Source: Acetobacter conturbans (GTDB lineage Bacteria; Pseudomonadota; Alphaproteobacteria; Acetobacterales; Acetobacteraceae). From it: 64,000 nt of DNA. Below, in pieces: positions 37,173 through 47,545 of this stretch (position 1 is the stretch's first letter; each line of letters opens with the position of its first letter). Both the position numbers and the translations under genes were made by a program. The DNA is taken from positions 124,001 to 188,000 of the forward strand of contig NZ_WOSY01000005.1 in NCBI RefSeq assembly GCF_011516755.1, given 5' to 3'. The notes below the pieces were generated by a model. That model was not told where the DNA came from. It saw only the letters and a list, made by a program, of their open reading frames with translations, and did not search any database.

Positions 37173-40100
37173 TTACGTCTCTACCGGTCCGATCAGGCGG
37201 ATAAAAAGAACCCGCACGGTGGCCGCCAGCGTTTCGATCTCCTCGCGGAGGGCTGAAACGCCGGGCACGTCCATACTGCGACAGAGCACGTCGAGCGTGG
37301 CTGCAGGGAGCTGCTGGGCCGGATCTTCAGGGGGTTTCGGACCGCACAGCAGTCGCAGCAGGCTTTGCAGACTGCGCCACCGCTCGTCCGCGTCGATCAG
37401 CAGGCGTGCATCCGCAGGCGAGAGGAGGCGGGCTCTGGCGAGCAGTTCAAAGGCGCGTGAGGTGACAGGTGAACGCGCTTTCGCCGTCCCTGCGATGAGT
37501 TGAAGCGTCTGGGCGATGAACTCCACTTCCATCAGGCCGCCCGCCCGTCGCTTGACATCCCAGGGGCTGGACGGGGGCAGGTCACGGGCGAGCCGGGCGC
37601 GCATGGCGGCGGCATCGGCGCGGATGGTGTCAGGGTCGCGCCTCGGACCGGAACCGAGTGCTGCATCCAGATCGGCAAGCAGGACTTTCTTCAGCCGGGA
37701 CCGGACGCCGCTTTCTCCCACCTGCGTCACAATCCGGGCGCGGGTAAGCGCCATGCGCTCCCACGTCCACGATTCCTCCGCCTGATACCGGCGGAATGCC
37801 GAAAGGGAGACCGCCACCGGACCGGCCGCGCCGGAAGGCCGCAGGCGCATGTCCACCGGATAGAGTGGGCCCTCCGAATCCGGAGCGGTCAGGGCGGCGA
37901 TGAAGCTGTGAGCAAGGCGGAGGTAATACTGGGAGACCGGCAAGGGCCTGCCCGTTCCCATCGCGAGCGGAGTGCTTTCGGTCACGTCCTCGGGATGGTC
38001 GAAGATCATCATCAGATCGAGGTCGGACCCGGCCATCATCTCACGTGAACCGGCCTTGCCGAGCGCCATGACGGCGATGCCGCCGCCTTCCACCTGTCCA
38101 TGACGTGTGCGGTGCGCCCGGAACACATTCTCCAGCAACGCCCCCATCACGGCGTCCGCGACGGCCGTGCGGTCCCCGGCGGCGGTGTCTTCATCCAGCC
38201 GCCCCTCAAGACGGGCGACCGACAGCCGGAACTCCTCGGCGCGCACGACCGGCCGCAGGCGTGTCACCAGCATTTCGAGATCGGGTTTTTCAGCAGCCAG
38301 AAGCCGTACCTGCTCGGGTGCGAGACTGGTCGCGGGGGGAAGATTCTCTTCTTCCTGAAGTTCGAGCAATCCTTCCAGGGCCGAAGGCGTGTCGGCCAGA
38401 TGATTGGCCAGAAACGGAGAGGCGTCGAAAATCGCCGCGATGCGATCGATGAGCGCCAGATTACGCTCAAGAAGCGACAGCAGTTGCACGCCCGCCCGCT
38501 GGCGCGACAGCAGCGTGTCGAAATGGCGCAGGCAGGCCAGCGGATCGCGGCGCGCAATGAAGCTTGCCAGCAGGTCAGGCATCAGGCGGCGCAGCAGGGC
38601 ATGAGCCCGCTCCGAACGGAGCGCTCTCCGGCTGTTGCCCGACCAGTGGCTGAGGATGGTCGCCGCGGCATCGCAATCGGACTGAGGGAACCCAAGGCCA
38701 CCCAGACGGGCAGGCAGTTCATCGATTTCCAGATCGAGCAGCGCTTCCTCGGGCCGGATCTGGCGCGTTGGGGTGCTGAAATGTTTCTCGAAGATACGTC
38801 GGGCCGCCCGCATCTGGGGCAGCAGGTCGAGCGCGAAGTCTCCCCCGCTCGCATATCCGAGGAAGGTGGCGAGTTCGCTGAATCGTTCTTCCGTTTCGGG
38901 CAGCCGGTGCGTCTGCCGGTCGTCGCGCATCTGCACGCGGTGTTCCACTTCCCGCAGCAGACGATAGGCGCGCGCCAGCATCTCTGCTTCCTCGCGGGGC
39001 ATGTGCCCGGAGCGTGTCAGGATGCGCAGCGCCCCCAGCGTGGTGGGGTCACGCAGGCTGGGGGTACGGCCGCCCCAGACGAGCTGCATGGCCTGCGCCA
39101 CGAATTCGATCTCCCGGATGCCACCTTCACCGAGCTTGACGTTATGGCCGAGCAGCCAGTGTGCGCCCGCCTCCGGATCGGTGAGGCTGCTGTCCGCCAT
39201 TCTGGCGAGTCCGCTGCGGCCGGGTTTGCGATGCTGGTCGATCTTCGCCTTCATCACATGGATGTCATCAATGAGCGCGAAATCGAGGTGTCGCCGCCAG
39301 ACGAAGGGATGAATGGCCTTCAGGAACGAGCGGCCCAGCCGGATATTCCCCGCCACTGGCCGCGCCTTGGTCATGGCCGCACGTTCCCACGTCTGGCCGA
39401 GACTCTCGTAATAGGCGATGGCGGCGGGGAGTGACACGGCCAGCGGCGTCGCGGCGGGATCGGGGCGCAGGCGCAGGTCCGTACGGAAAACGTAGCCATT
39501 CGCGTCACGCGCTTCCATGAGGCGGACAAGGTCGCTAGTCATGCGGATGAAAATCTGCCGAGCCGAATCAGGGTCGGCGTGGAGGCTGGCGTCGAACAGC
39601 ACCACAAGGTCGATGTCCGAGGAGAAATTCAGTTCCCGCGCCCCGAGTTTCCCCATCGCCAGCACGACATAGCCACTTCCGCGTGTGGGGCGCCCCGGAT
39701 CTTTCAGTGAAAGACGGCCGCCGTCATACGCGGACCGCAGCAGATGTCTGACGGCGGCGTCCAGCGTGCTTTCCGCCAGGCGGGACAATGTCTGCGTGAC
39801 GGTTTCCAGCGGCCAGCAGCCCCCGATATCGGCCAGTGCGCAGGTGAGGGCGATGCGGTTCTTGGCGCGACGCATGGCGGCGGCCAGCGTGTCGCGCGGC
39901 CCATCCGGCGGCAGGTCGTCGATCTCGGAAAGCGTGGTCTCGGCGAAGGAATCCGGCCCGTTCGCCAGCAACTCGGCGAAATCCGGCGGACTCCGGAGAA
40001 CGAGGTCGGCCAGATAGGGGCTGTTGCCGCCGATGCAGTCCAGCAGCGCCGTCACACCGGGCGCCTCCCGCATCGCCGCCAGCAGTGCCGGAGCCAGTCC

Positions 40101-40304
40101 GTTCTCCTCCCACCGCGCGGCGAAATCCTCACGGAACCGCCCAAGGGCTTCGTCATCAGCGGGGGGCGGCCATGCGATATCCGGCCATCTGAGGGCGCGC
40201 CTGCGGCCCCGCCAGCCTGCGGGCGCACTTCTGGAGGCCTCGGAAGCAGCAACTTCGGACGGCATGCCATCGTTTGGACGCATTACCTCTTTTTTTGGGA
40301 GCAT
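37173..40304 (-). CDS. glnE: Bifunctional glutamine-synthetase adenylyltransferase/deadenylase
   Basis: The product has about 1043 residues. Two nucleotidyltransferase domains each carry the G-S-D-x-D signature: GKLGARELNFSSDIDLVVLF in the N-terminal half and GKAGSREMMAGSDLDLMMIF in the C-terminal half. Each is followed by a GlnD-UR-like helical domain. It adds or removes AMP on glutamine synthetase under PII control. The start is uncertain: ATG 40304 with AGGA upstream is chosen; ATG 40283 and 40265 are possible, and the frame stays open to 40538. Divergent from the AsmA-like gene, whose 5' region faces it. Confidence 0.92.
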   Translation of the reverse strand: MLPKKEVMRPNDGMPSEVAASEASRSAPAGWRGRRRALRWPDIAWPPPADDEALGRFREDFAARWEENGLAPALLAAMREAPGVTALLDCIGGNSPYLADLVLRSPPDFAELLANGPDSFAETTLSEIDDLPPDGPRDTLAAAMRRAKNRIALTCALADIGGCWPLETVTQTLSRLAESTLDAAVRHLLRSAYDGGRLSLKDPGRPTRGSGYVVLAMGKLGARELNFSSDIDLVVLFDASLHADPDSARQIFIRMTSDLVRLMEARDANGYVFRTDLRLRPDPAATPLAVSLPAAIAYYESLGQTWERAAMTKARPVAGNIRLGRSFLKAIHPFVWRRHLDFALIDDIHVMKAKIDQHRKPGRSGLARMADSSLTDPEAGAHWLLGHNVKLGEGGIREIEFVAQAMQLVWGGRTPSLRDPTTLGALRILTRSGHMPREEAEMLARAYRLLREVEHRVQMRDDRQTHRLPETEERFSELATFLGYASGGDFALDLLPQMRAARRIFEKHFSTPTRQIRPEEALLDLEIDELPARLGGLGFPQSDCDAAATILSHWSGNSRRALRSERAHALLRRLMPDLLASFIARRDPLACLRHFDTLLSRQRAGVQLLSLLERNLALIDRIAAIFDASPFLANHLADTPSALEGLLELQEEENLPPATSLAPEQVRLLAAEKPDLEMLVTRLRPVVRAEEFRLSVARLEGRLDEDTAAGDRTAVADAVMGALLENVFRAHRTRHGQVEGGGIAVMALGKAGSREMMAGSDLDLMMIFDHPEDVTESTPLAMGTGRPLPVSQYYLRLAHSFIAALTAPDSEGPLYPVDMRLRPSGAAGPVAVSLSAFRRYQAEESWTWERMALTRARIVTQVGESGVRSRLKKVLLADLDAALGSGPRRDPDTIRADAAAMRARLARDLPPSSPWDVKRRAGGLMEVEFIAQTLQLIAGTAKARSPVTSRAFELLARARLLSPADARLLIDADERWRSLQSLLRLLCGPKPPEDPAQQLPAATLDVLCRSMDVPGVSALREEIETLAATVRVLFIRLIGPVET

Positions 40305-40390
40305 GCGGTCCTGCCGGGAGCGGGATGGGGAAGAAGAGGTGCGGCGCGACATGGGCTTTACGGAATGATCGGGCGGACAGGGTGGCGGTG

Positions 40391-43300
40391 ATGGACGGGT
40401 CCGGTCAAGATGCAGCACGGCCCACGACGGGAGAAACGGGGACGGGCGACGGTGGTCACGGGCCGCGAAAGCCTGTGGGCGGACGACGCTTCGTGAAGAT
40501 GGCTGCACTGGCGGCGACCGCGCTCGTCGGCGTGCCACTTGTCGCGGGCGGTGGGTTGCTGCTGGCCATGATGGTCGGCCCGGTCAATGTTTCCCCCCTT
40601 CTGCGCTTTGCCCTGCCGGTAACGATTGTCGGTGGGGCGAAAGGCCAGCCCCCACGCGGACGGCTGGATGTCGGGCAGGCCTTCCTGCGCTGGACAGGCC
40701 TGCGTGACGGCCTCGGTTCGCCGGTGCTGCTCGAACTCCACGACGTGACCATTCTCGATTCGAACGGAAAAGTGGCGGATCGCATCGCGTCCGGAGCCAT
40801 TGCGCTGGATGCGTTCCCTTTGCTGCGTGGTCGTATCGCCGTCACGGATTTGCAGGTGAAAGATGCAACGGTGGCTCTGCGCCGGGATGCGCAGGGGGAC
40901 GTCGATCTCGATCTCCCCGGTGAGCCATCCGGCAGGAATAGCGGTTTTCCGGATATCGACGTAAGGCGTCTGCGGCGTCTGACTCTCGCGCAGACCCATG
41001 TGACGCTTACCGATGACGGCGACCATCGTGTATGGACCGTCGATCCGCTGAACGCCGATCTGCAACCCGTCACCGTGAAGCACCGGCATGGTTTGACGGG
41101 CTCCCTGACGGTGGGTGCGAAAGGGGAGAGCGCAGCCGGGTCTTTCGGGGCACATCTTGCCGCCCATGGCGCGCTGGGACCGGACGGATTGCTGCGCTGG
41201 CATGTCGGTCTCGACCCGGTGACGCCTGCGGCGCTGTCCAGTCTGGTTCCGGCCCTGGCAGCGATTCGGACCCCCGTAGGACTGGTGGCGGATGTCACGC
41301 TCAACGCCACCGGACGCGCCTGGTACATGACGCCGCAGGATGCCCTGATGAAGGTGAGTGCGGGAACGGGCGAGATCGATGCTGCCGGTTCCACGCTTTA
41401 TCCCGCAGAGGCAGGCACGACACTGCACATGACGTTCGGCACGCAGACGCGAACGGGCTGGCCCGCGCATCTGGATGTGCAGGATCTCGGCGTGCAGTTA
41501 AGGCGACCTCCCGCTGCTCTTCTCGTATCGGCCCCATCCGCGCCTTCGGGCGTGAAGGCGATTGCTGGCAAGAAGGAAACCGGCACCGAAGCGGCAATGC
41601 CTCCGCGTCTTACGGGATCTGGCGCATTCGACTGGGCCAGCGTGCAGAAGCCGGCAATCATGACAGGCAGTGTCAGTCTGGCGTTCACAGAGCTTCCGTT
41701 CACGGAGTTCGGCCAGTACTGGCCGGCAAAGGCGGCCAAGGGTGCGCGTAAATGGATCACGCGCAACATCACGGACGGCACGGCGAAGAACGGTCAGGTC
41801 ACCCTGAAGATCGGACCGGATAAAACCGGTACAGCCCCCGATATCGTTGGTATTTCAGGCGGCATCGATGCCGAGGGGGTGGAGCTTCACTGGCTTCGTC
41901 CAATCGCCCCGATCCACGGACTGGACGCCCATCTTGATTTCACCAGTCTCAGCACCTTCAACATCACTTTCGAGCATGGCTGGCAGCCGACCACCCGCGT
42001 GATCCGTAGCGGCAAGATACGCAGCAGTGGACGTCTGATGGTGCAGCCCGGCGGCATGGTCATCACCGACCTCGACAAGAAGGACCAGATGGGCACCGTC
42101 ACGGTCGGACTGGCTGGTGATCTGCGGGACCATATCGCCCTGCTTGCCGAGCCTCGCCTCCATGTGCTGTCCCGCCATCCGTTGCCCTTCACGCAGCCAC
42201 AGGGTTACTCCACTGTCCACTTCACACTCAGTCTGCCGCTGATTTCCAAGGTGACGACGGACGACATGGTGCTGGATGGCCATGCCCACGTAACCCGGGT
42301 GCATCTGGGCAACGTGGCGATGGGCAGGAGCGTCGATGGCGGCACCGTCGATATGGACGTCACGATGCATGGCATGAAGCTGACCGGGAAGGGGCTGTTC
42401 AGCCATATCCCCGCCGATGTGCAGGGCGATATCCTGTTCGACAAGGCGGAAAAAGGACAGGTTCTCGAGCATGTGGTCACGAACCTGCATTTGACGCCGG
42501 AAAATGTTGTCGCGGCGGGTGTTCCGGTCGGTCCGTATGTTGCGGGACGGAGTGAACTGAAAGTCGATTACTCCGCCATCAGCGACGCCAATGACCAGTT
42601 GGTGCTGGATCTCGATCTGGCGAAGACGACAGTTCATATTCCGCTGTGGAGCAAGGCGGAGGGCAATCCTGCGACGGTTCATGCTGACCTACGGCTCAAT
42701 GGCGGCAAAATTGTTTCCGCCACGGGAATCCGGGCTGCCGGTCCGGATCTCAATGTGAACGGGGAAGCGCGTTTCCCCGCAGGTCAGCCGCCTCAGCTGG
42801 TCATTCCCGCGTTCCGCATCGGGCGCTCGACGGGGGCTGCCACGCTGGTCATCCCGCAAAATACCGCCAAGCCGATCTCGGTGCAGATGCGCGCCCAGAC
42901 GCTGGATATCAGTCCGCTGGTGGAAGGTTCTTCCAGTCAGCCCGACCCGAAGACGGCCACGACGCTGCATGTGCCGCAGGCGGCGAGCGGACGGGTGAAA
43001 GGGCCACCAAGCCGCCCATGGCTGATCGATCTGACGGCTGACCAGCTCTATTACAAGCCTGACCGCGCGCTGGGCGGCGTCCAGGCTTTCATCGATCATA
43101 ACGGCGTGCGCGTGGACCGCATGCGCCTGTCCATGACATCGCCCACGGCTGCGAAGGCGGAGATCGAGCCGATTGCAGGGGGGCGGCGCGTGACGATCGA
43201 CGTGCCGGATTTCGGCGCATTGCTGAGTCGGCTCGCCGTGACCGATATGCTGGTCGGCGGCCATGCCCGGTTTGAAGGGCATTTTGACGACACCAAGGAA

Positions 43301-43759
43301 ACCGCTCCTTTCAGCGGCGACCTGAAGCTGTCGCCGTTCGTCATCCAGCATGCGCCCGGCGCCGTGATCGTCGCGCGAAGCCTCTCGATCTATGGCTGGC
43401 TGAACGCGAAAGACCCTACCAGCTTCGGCGTCACGCGCTTCGAAATGCCGGTGACGTTCGCCGACGGCGTGATGCATATTCACGACGGGCGCGCCGGGAA
43501 TGCAGCGCTGGGCGCCACGCTTGAGGGGCCGGTCAATCTCGATAGCGGCACGCTCGCCCTGTCGGGCACCGTGGTGCCGGTTTTTGCGATCAACGAAATT
43601 CCCGGGCGGATTCCGGGCCTTGGTAAACTTTTCTCGCCGGAGAAAGGGGGCGGCCTGCTCGCGGTGAAATTCAGGCTGGACGGCAAGATCGACGCCCCTG
43701 ACTTCTCGATCAGCCCGCTGACGATCTTCCTTCCGGGCGTGCTGCGCAACATGTTCTGA
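40391..43759 (+). CDS. Large AsmA/YhdP-like (DUF3971) envelope protein
   Basis: The product has 1122 residues. A short cytoplasmic N-terminus precedes one membrane helix at about 36-60 (MAALAATALVGVPLVAGGGLLL) and a very long periplasmic beta-rich region of repeated AsmA-type strands. The C-terminal block (FAINEIPGRIPGLGKLF, then GLLAVKFRLDGKIDAPD, SPLTIFLPGVLRNMF) is typical of YhdP/TamB-related proteins, thought to bridge the periplasm and carry phospholipids. ATG 40391 has GGTGG just upstream. Lipid transport here is inferred from the family. Confidence 0.82.
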   Translation: MDGSGQDAARPTTGETGTGDGGHGPRKPVGGRRFVKMAALAATALVGVPLVAGGGLLLAMMVGPVNVSPLLRFALPVTIVGGAKGQPPRGRLDVGQAFLRWTGLRDGLGSPVLLELHDVTILDSNGKVADRIASGAIALDAFPLLRGRIAVTDLQVKDATVALRRDAQGDVDLDLPGEPSGRNSGFPDIDVRRLRRLTLAQTHVTLTDDGDHRVWTVDPLNADLQPVTVKHRHGLTGSLTVGAKGESAAGSFGAHLAAHGALGPDGLLRWHVGLDPVTPAALSSLVPALAAIRTPVGLVADVTLNATGRAWYMTPQDALMKVSAGTGEIDAAGSTLYPAEAGTTLHMTFGTQTRTGWPAHLDVQDLGVQLRRPPAALLVSAPSAPSGVKAIAGKKETGTEAAMPPRLTGSGAFDWASVQKPAIMTGSVSLAFTELPFTEFGQYWPAKAAKGARKWITRNITDGTAKNGQVTLKIGPDKTGTAPDIVGISGGIDAEGVELHWLRPIAPIHGLDAHLDFTSLSTFNITFEHGWQPTTRVIRSGKIRSSGRLMVQPGGMVITDLDKKDQMGTVTVGLAGDLRDHIALLAEPRLHVLSRHPLPFTQPQGYSTVHFTLSLPLISKVTTDDMVLDGHAHVTRVHLGNVAMGRSVDGGTVDMDVTMHGMKLTGKGLFSHIPADVQGDILFDKAEKGQVLEHVVTNLHLTPENVVAAGVPVGPYVAGRSELKVDYSAISDANDQLVLDLDLAKTTVHIPLWSKAEGNPATVHADLRLNGGKIVSATGIRAAGPDLNVNGEARFPAGQPPQLVIPAFRIGRSTGAATLVIPQNTAKPISVQMRAQTLDISPLVEGSSSQPDPKTATTLHVPQAASGRVKGPPSRPWLIDLTADQLYYKPDRALGGVQAFIDHNGVRVDRMRLSMTSPTAAKAEIEPIAGGRRVTIDVPDFGALLSRLAVTDMLVGGHARFEGHFDDTKETAPFSGDLKLSPFVIQHAPGAVIVARSLSIYGWLNAKDPTSFGVTRFEMPVTFADGVMHIHDGRAGNAALGATLEGPVNLDSGTLALSGTVVPVFAINEIPGRIPGLGKLFSPEKGGGLLAVKFRLDGKIDAPDFSISPLTIFLPGVLRNMF

Positions 43760-43860
43760 GGGGCTCCTCTTTGCCCCGCGTGGACAGCGTGCCTATATGT
43801 CCGACCTGAATGAAGGACATGGCGGGCTGTGCGGTCCGCCCGCAGGAAGAGGAGAGTGGC

Positions 43861-44844
43861 ATGTCAGAGACACAGGGCGCGGCAGCGAAGGATCTGGTGC
43901 CGGTGACGGTGCTGACGGGTTTTCTCGGGGCAGGCAAGACTACCCTGCTCAACCACATCCTGACGGCGGAGCACGGTCGGAAATACGCCGTGGTGATCAA
44001 CGAGTTCGGGGAACTCGGTGTGGATAACGACCTCGTGGTGGATGCCGACGAGGAAGTGTTCGAGATGAATAACGGCTGCATCTGCTGCACCGTGCGCGGC
44101 GACCTGATCCGCATCCTTGGCAGCCTGATGAAGCGCCGGACGAAGTTCGACGGTATCATCGTCGAAACCACCGGCCTGGCCGATCCCGCCCCTGTCGCGC
44201 AGACCTTCTTCGTGGACGAGGAGGTGCGCGGCAAGACGCGGCTGGATGCGGTTGTGACGGTGGTGGATGCCTACAATGTGCTCGAGACGCTTGAGGAAAG
44301 CCCGGAAGCCGTTCACCAGATCGCTTTCGCTGACGTGATCATCCTCAACAAGACCGATCTGGTCGATGAGGCGAAACTGGTCGAAATCGAGACGAAAATC
44401 CGCCAGATCAACGCATTTGTCCGGCTTCATAAAGCTGTACGCGGCAATGTTCCGCTGACCGATGTTCTGGATCAGGGCGGGTTCGACCTCCAGCGGGCGC
44501 TGGAATACGAGCCTGACTTCCTTGAAAATACCGAGCACTCCCATGAGGAAGGCGTGACAAGCATGTCTTTTTCCGTCGAGGAACCGCTCGACGAGGCCCG
44601 CTTCCACGCATGGATCGGGGCGCTGCTACAGGAACAGGGTGGCGATATCCTCCGTTCCAAGGGAATTCTGAATTTTGCTGGCCGGAATGAGCGTTTTGCG
44701 TTTCAGGCCGTGCATATGATGGCGGATGGCGATTTCATCGGTCCGTGGAAAGACGGCGAGAAGCCGGAATCCCGGCTGGTGTTCATCGGTCGTAACCTCA
44801 ATCGTCCACGCCTGCGTCGTGGTTTTGAAAGCTGCCGGGCCTGA
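43861..44844 (+). CDS. CobW-family GTPase (COG0523 metallochaperone)
   Basis: The product has 327 residues. Walker A is GFLGAGKT (20-27), the metal-binding CxCC motif is C73-I-C75-C76 in NNGCICCTVRGDL, then ETTGLADPAP, and the guanine-specificity motif NKTD in VIILNKTDLVDE. A CobW C-terminal domain completes it. Such GTPases deliver zinc or other metals. AGGAG six bases before ATG 43861 fixes the start. A WD40 protein follows in the same direction. No Zur-like site is seen upstream, so I cannot say which metal is served. Confidence 0.9.
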   Translation: MSETQGAAAKDLVPVTVLTGFLGAGKTTLLNHILTAEHGRKYAVVINEFGELGVDNDLVVDADEEVFEMNNGCICCTVRGDLIRILGSLMKRRTKFDGIIVETTGLADPAPVAQTFFVDEEVRGKTRLDAVVTVVDAYNVLETLEESPEAVHQIAFADVIILNKTDLVDEAKLVEIETKIRQINAFVRLHKAVRGNVPLTDVLDQGGFDLQRALEYEPDFLENTEHSHEEGVTSMSFSVEEPLDEARFHAWIGALLQEQGGDILRSKGILNFAGRNERFAFQAVHMMADGDFIGPWKDGEKPESRLVFIGRNLNRPRLRRGFESCRA

Positions 44845-44882
44845 CTGGTCTTTTCAGTGAACAGTAAAGGAAAGAAGCTGGC

Positions 44883-45935
44883 ATGAGCGGGACAGACGGG
44901 TTTTCCGGCATCGTTGAGAACCGGGGGGTGGAACAGACGATTGACGGGCACATCATCGCCTGCTGCGCTTCACGCGACAATCGGGCCTTTGCTTTCGCAA
45001 CCGGGGAGGGCGATGTGCTCATCGCACCCCGCGAGACGCTGCGCGACACGGTGACCTGGAAAACGGTGCAGGCGCATGACGGGCCGGTTCTGGCGCTTTC
45101 CGCGGATGTGTCGGGGGCCGGTTTCCTGACGGGTGGTGAGGACGGGCGTCTGAATCGCGTGTCGCTGGAAGCCGTCGAGGAACTGGGTAAAGGTCGCCGC
45201 TGGATCGAGCATGTCGCCTGCTGGAGCGATGGACGCAAGGGTGTGATCGCGTGCGCGTCCGGTAAGGAAGTGCAGTTGCGTGATGCAGCGGGCACGACGG
45301 TGATGCGCACCCTCGAACATCCGTCCACAGTGTCGGGCATCGTATTCGACGCGAAGGGCAAGCGCATTGCCGCGTCGCATTATAATGGCGCTTCGATGTG
45401 GTTTGTGCAGTCGAAGGACGGCTCGCCCAAACTGTATGAGTGGAAGGGCAGCCATATCGGCATTGCCATTCATCCCGCCGGTGACGCGCTGATCACCGCG
45501 ATGCAGGAAAATGAGTTGCATGGCTGGCGTATTGCGGATGGCCACAACATGCGCATGAGCGGCTATCCGACCAAGGTGGCCTCTCTTGCATTCACCAGAA
45601 ACGGCAAATGGCTTGCCACAAGCGGGGCGGACGGCGTGGTCATGTGGCCGTTTTTCGGAGGGGGTCCGATGGGCAAGCCACCTGCCGAACTTCCTGGGAT
45701 TCCGGGTGTGCTGTGTACCCGTGTCAGCACGCATCCGCAGCAGGATATCGTGGTGGCTGGCTTTGCCGATGGTCGCATTCTAATGATCGATTATACGACA
45801 GAACGGGTTCTGCCAGTCTGCGGGGAAGGGGGCGGCATGGTCACGGCGCTCGCTTTCAGCGCGGACGGTTGTACTCTGGGATATGGCACTGAAGAGGGTC
45901 GCATCGGCGTGGTTGATCTGGCTGGTCCCGCCTGA
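44883..45935 (+). CDS. WD40-repeat protein, CobW partner
   Basis: The product has 350 residues and forms about seven beta-propeller blades (AHDGPVLALSADVSGAGFLTGGEDG, EHPSTVSGIVFDAKGKRIAAS, and similar repeats of about 40 residues). No signal peptide is seen. It starts 38 bases after the CobW gene with GGA-rich bases upstream, so the two are probably cotranscribed. The pairing suggests the propeller assists or regulates the metallochaperone; this is inference. Confidence 0.85.
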   Translation: MSGTDGFSGIVENRGVEQTIDGHIIACCASRDNRAFAFATGEGDVLIAPRETLRDTVTWKTVQAHDGPVLALSADVSGAGFLTGGEDGRLNRVSLEAVEELGKGRRWIEHVACWSDGRKGVIACASGKEVQLRDAAGTTVMRTLEHPSTVSGIVFDAKGKRIAASHYNGASMWFVQSKDGSPKLYEWKGSHIGIAIHPAGDALITAMQENELHGWRIADGHNMRMSGYPTKVASLAFTRNGKWLATSGADGVVMWPFFGGGPMGKPPAELPGIPGVLCTRVSTHPQQDIVVAGFADGRILMIDYTTERVLPVCGEGGGMVTALAFSADGCTLGYGTEEGRIGVVDLAGPA

Positions 45936-46023
45936 TCCATGGGCCGGAAAGGATGGGAAGTCTGGCGCTGAGCGTCAGATTTCCGACCAGAACATTATTT
46001 TGCCTGTGAGCATGAACCCACGT

Positions 46024-47394
46024 TCAGACACTCTGCAAAACACGTGACCGTGGCTTGGCTGGTTTCGAAGCTGTCTGTTTTGTGACTGCTTTTGATCTGC
46101 TCGCTGTGCGCGCCGGAGCGTCTGAAGTCTTCTTTCGGACAGCTTTTGTTTTCGGAGCCGGGATGTGAGACGGCGCAACGCCGCTGACCTGTTCGATCAG
46201 GTCCTCATACCGGGCAAGATAGTCATCGAGACAGAGCGTGCGTTCAGCCTCCGCGCGGGCTGCTTCCCGAAGCAGCTGAGCCTGCTTGCGATTTTCCAGT
46301 AACGTGAGAACCGCATCCGCTATTTTGGCGGGTTCGGTAAATGGCACGAGCAGACCCGTGTGCCCATCCTCGACGAACTCCCGCACCGGATCGGTGTTGC
46401 TGCCGACAATGGCGCAGCCCATGGCCATCGCTTCACGCAAGGACCAGGAGGCCACAAACGGGTAGGTCAGATAGACATGCGCGTCCGAGCGTTTCAGGAG
46501 CGCACGGAAATTGTCATAGGAAACCTTGCCGACAAAATGGATGCGCTCAAGATCGAGCTGGCCTTCCAGTTCATTGAGCATGTGCTGACGCCAGGTCATA
46601 TGAGCCAGCCGCGCGCCATAGCTGACGCCGTCGCCACCGACCATCACCACGCGGGCTTGCGGACACTCTTTCAGAATGCGGGGGAGTGAGCGCATGAAGA
46701 CGTGAAAACCGCGATATGGCTCCAGATCACGTGCGACATATGTGATCAGCCGTTCCTTGGGCGAAATCGTGACACCATTGACCGTCAGGGAGCGGCGGTT
46801 CGCCGTCTTGTCCGGGGCGCACAGTTCGAGATTGACCCCTTCCCGCAGCACGGAAATCCTGTCCAGCGCCCAACTGGGATAGGTACTGCGCTGGAAGAGT
46901 GTCGGGGTCTGGCCCCAGCCCGGATTGTTCAGCGCCTGCAGATTGATGGCGTTCTTGGCGCGGATACGCGGCAGCATTTCGGGCAGAGTGGGAAATTCGG
47001 GGTCGAACCCGACGTCGAATCCGTTGGAATGATAAAAGAATTCGAAATAACCCAGAATGGGAGAGGACGGGAAAATATCCTGAAGATTCAGGAGTTCACC
47101 CCATCCGTGGTGCCCGATGATGATATCGGGTGCGAAGCCGAGATTTTTGAGCGTCAGTGCTGCCTGTGCGACGGCATCGGCACGGCTGAGAGCCAGCGCG
47201 AATTCCCGCGCTCCCGCGTGCGTGGCTTCAGGCGGCAGCGTGGGGGTGCGGTAAATAACCCGCCTTACGCCAGCAATCGCGTTCTCGTTGCTTTCACTGA
47301 TGAAAACGACTTCGTGCCTGCCCGCGCGTGCGAGGTGGCGGACGATATGCAGAAATTGTCCGGGGAAATTCTGATGGACAAAGAGAAATTTCAA
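46024..47394 (-). CDS. Glycosyltransferase family 4 with basic C-terminal tail
   Basis: The product has 456 residues with a GT-B fold. The N-terminal domain starts FLFVHQNFPGQFLHIVRHLA. The C-terminal donor domain has YVARDLEPYRGFHVF, VVMVGGDGVSYG, and the EX7E-like region SWSLREAMAMGCAIVGSNTDPVREFV. Residues about 410-456 form a Lys/Ala/Ser/Thr-rich basic tail unlike typical GT4 enzymes. No signal peptide or membrane helix is seen. It belongs to the glycosylation/secretion block but is separated from the upstream gene by a strong hairpin, so it may have its own promoter. Acceptor unknown. Confidence 0.88.
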   Translation of the reverse strand: MKFLFVHQNFPGQFLHIVRHLARAGRHEVVFISESNENAIAGVRRVIYRTPTLPPEATHAGAREFALALSRADAVAQAALTLKNLGFAPDIIIGHHGWGELLNLQDIFPSSPILGYFEFFYHSNGFDVGFDPEFPTLPEMLPRIRAKNAINLQALNNPGWGQTPTLFQRSTYPSWALDRISVLREGVNLELCAPDKTANRRSLTVNGVTISPKERLITYVARDLEPYRGFHVFMRSLPRILKECPQARVVMVGGDGVSYGARLAHMTWRQHMLNELEGQLDLERIHFVGKVSYDNFRALLKRSDAHVYLTYPFVASWSLREAMAMGCAIVGSNTDPVREFVEDGHTGLLVPFTEPAKIADAVLTLLENRKQAQLLREAARAEAERTLCLDDYLARYEDLIEQVSGVAPSHIPAPKTKAVRKKTSDAPARTASRSKAVTKQTASKPAKPRSRVLQSV

Positions 47395-47499
47395 AGTCGC
47401 TATCCGTTGTCGAAATGCTTGAACTCAGATCGGGCGGGTGTCGACCGTTGTTGAGGAGAGGCTGACAGCGGGCGACAGGAATCTACAATGGCAAAGGGC

Positions 47500-47534
47500 G
47501 CCATGAGGAGGGAATGTCCGCCCCTCCTCATGGC
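47500..47534 (-). terminator. Hairpin ending the secretion/glycosylation operon
   Basis: A perfect 13-base-pair inverted repeat (47500-47512 with 47522-47534) with a 9-base loop lies 12 bases past the stop of the ChW-like protein gene. The minus-strand continuation is only weakly T-rich. Confidence 0.7.
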
Positions 47535-47545
47535 TGGCAGGCTGT

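Noticed and set aside
45961-45979. Inverted repeat between the WD40 and GT4 genes as terminator
   Set aside because: The arms are nearly adjacent, leaving no loop of workable size, and only TTT follows.
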